Below, piece by piece: positions 62,743 to 64,000 of a stretch of 64,000 nucleotides of DNA (positions within the stretch are counted from its first letter, which is position 1; every line of letters begins with the position of its first letter). This DNA is from JABWAJ01 sp038323375 (lineage in GTDB: Bacteria; Bacteroidota; Bacteroidia; Chitinophagales; Saprospiraceae), in NCBI GenBank assembly GCA_038323375.1, contig JBBQGV010000003.1, forward strand, positions 60,776-124,775. Direction: 5' to 3'. Under the pieces are notes generated by a model, which saw only the letters and a list, made by a program, of their open reading frames with translations, ran no database searches and had not been told where the DNA came from. The translations under genes were made by a program, and so were the position numbers.

Positions 62743-63981
62743 ATGATGGCTCAATTGGAAGCCACACACCTCGCCTCAGCGCAGATTCGGAGCCTCGATA
62801 ATGCCAGAAAGGAACGTTTACTGCTTCGCTTAGCCACTGCTGTGGAAAACGAAACGGAAGCCATATTGGCCGCCAACCGCCTTGACTTGTCGCGCATGGA
62901 TCCCACCGATCCCAAATACGACCGTTTGCTGCTGGATACCTCACGCCTCAAAGCCCTGTCCCAAAGCATCCGGGACGTGGCAGCTTTGCCGGATCCGTCT
63001 GGCGCAACCTTATTGGAACGAACCTTACCGAATGGCTTGCACCTCCGAAAAATTAGCGTGCCGCTGGGAGTCGTCGGCATTATTTACGAATCGCGACCCA
63101 ATGTTACCCTCGATGTGACGGCACTCTGCTTGCGTTCGGGCAATGCTGCGGTGCTCCGGGGCGGAACGGATGCTTTTGACACCAATTCCGTCCTCGTGAA
63201 CCTCATCCGGGACGTGTTGGCGCAGGAAGGGCTCTCCCGGGACTGCGTGGCGCTGTTGCCGACCGACCGCGATTTGGTGAAAACCATGCTGACAGCCACC
63301 CGCTACATAGACATCATCATACCGCGGGGTTCAGAATCGCTCATCCGTTTTGTACGGGAACATTCGCGCGTACCGGTCATCGAAACCGGAGCCGGGGTTT
63401 GTCACACTTATGTGCATACCGAAGCCAATCTGGAAAAAGCGCGGGATATTGTGGTGAACGCTAAAGTGTCGAGGCCTTCGGTATGCAACGCCTTGGATAC
63501 CATCGTGGTAGATGCAGCGGTGGCACCGGTGTTTTTGCCCATGTTGTGCGCGGAATTTGAGCGATGGAAGGTAGAGGTATTTGCCGATGCAGCAAGTTTT
63601 TTGATCCTGCAACAAGCTGGTTTTTCCCGATTGCAACAAGCGGCACCGGAGGATTTTGGCCGGGAGTTTTTGGATTTCAAGTGCTCGGTGAAAACTGTTG
63701 AAGGCTTGGAGGAAGCGATTGCCCATATCGGAAGGTATTCCTCCCGGCATTCCGAAGCCATTGTGTCTGAAAACAAAGCAGTGTGCCGTCTTTTCCTTGA
63801 AACGATAGACGCCGCCGCCGTTTATGCCAACGCCTCCACCCGGTTCACTGATGGGGGAACTTTTGGACTTGGCGCTGAAATTGGCATTTCTACCCAAAAA
63901 CTTCATGCCCGAGGGCCTTTTGCCTTGGAGAAATTAGTGACCGAAAAATGGGTGGTGGAAGGGGATGGGCAGGTGAGGTGA
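62743..63981 (+). CDS. proA: gamma-glutamyl phosphate reductase
   Basis: NADPH-dependent enzyme that reduces gamma-glutamyl phosphate to glutamate semialdehyde, the step after proB. It is 412 residues with the aldehyde dehydrogenase fold. Motifs include VPLGVVGIIYESRPNVT, LRSGNAAVLRGG, DIIIPRGSESLIRFV, and the catalytic Cys in RPSVCNALDTIVVD. The ATG at 62743 is favoured because it gives the usual N-terminal length; starts at 62713 or a TTG at 62701 would overlap proB. The stop is followed immediately by a GAGAGGGG repeat. Confidence 0.95.
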   Translation: MMAQLEATHLASAQIRSLDNARKERLLLRLATAVENETEAILAANRLDLSRMDPTDPKYDRLLLDTSRLKALSQSIRDVAALPDPSGATLLERTLPNGLHLRKISVPLGVVGIIYESRPNVTLDVTALCLRSGNAAVLRGGTDAFDTNSVLVNLIRDVLAQEGLSRDCVALLPTDRDLVKTMLTATRYIDIIIPRGSESLIRFVREHSRVPVIETGAGVCHTYVHTEANLEKARDIVVNAKVSRPSVCNALDTIVVDAAVAPVFLPMLCAEFERWKVEVFADAASFLILQQAGFSRLQQAAPEDFGREFLDFKCSVKTVEGLEEAIAHIGRYSSRHSEAIVSENKAVCRLFLETIDAAAVYANASTRFTDGGTFGLGAEIGISTQKLHARGPFALEKLVTEKWVVEGDGQVR

Positions 63982-64000
63982 GAGGGGGAGAGGGGGAGAG
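63979..64000 (+). repeat. GAGAGGGG tandem repeat at the proA 3' end
   Basis: Tandem GGGGGAGA units start at the proA stop codon and run to the end of the window; the repeat continues beyond it. Confidence 0.6.

Overview
The window looks like chromosomal DNA of a Bacteroidota bacterium, probably of the Saprospiraceae/Lewinella type. The evidence is two SusC/SusD pairs, three proteins with type IX secretion (T9SS) C-terminal sorting domains, WG-repeat, DUF5723, DUF6438 and DUF3810 proteins, promoters of the Bacteroidota form (TTTG-N19-TAnnTTTG), and almost no Shine-Dalgarno sequences. No tRNA, rRNA, CRISPR array, phage gene or transposase gene was seen. The genus is an inference from gene content only.

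Layout. 1-5.9 kb: undecaprenol/diacylglycerol kinase, a DUF5723 outer-membrane protein, an ElaA-type acetyltransferase and a 1117-residue WG-repeat protein. 6.4-14.3 kb: a same-strand six-gene cluster made of a double KAS III protein, a fatty acid hydroxylase, a fatty acid desaturase, a GH3-type acyl-adenylating enzyme and two SDRs. It has the shape of a lipid biosynthetic operon I cannot match to a named pathway, and it is the best candidate for an undescribed system. 14.3-19 kb: DUF805 protein, the phospholipid genes psd and cdsA with a CPBP protease, and pdxJ. 19-30.6 kb: two tandem SusC/SusD loci with long structured leaders, plus a companion lipoprotein. 30.8-37 kb: redoxin, folC, aminotransferase and a secreted alpha-amylase. 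37-44.8 kb: rimM/lipoprotein/mnmA operon, RlpA-SPOR protein, cohesin-like lipoprotein, OmpA lipoprotein, M43 metalloprotease and DUF6438 lipoprotein. 44.8-48.5 kb: two tandem vanadium-dependent haloperoxidases and a small lipoprotein. 48.7-54.7 kb: TraB/GumN protein, Lrp regulator, glutamate dehydrogenase, cytochrome c maturation genes ccmD-ccmC-ccmB and thioredoxin. 54.8-64 kb: DUF3810 metalloprotease, SUI1/YciH, a large T9SS cadherin/dockerin/cohesin-like protein, a helical protein of unknown function, a DUF559 nuclease-like protein and the proline operon proBA.

The most striking non-coding signal is a family of about 150-bp (sometimes about 200-260-bp) palindromic repeats bounded by AATTAGTGTCTGTC / GACAGACACTAATT. 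Full or partial copies occur at nine places, always between genes, and at seven gene ends the repeat supplies or overlaps the stop codon. A second element with perfect 19-bp terminal inverted repeats does the same to the TraB gene. Short tandem repeats of unrelated sequence abut the stop codons of several further genes. Gene 3' ends in this genome therefore appear to be preferred repeat sites. All function statements are from sequence reading alone, without database searches.
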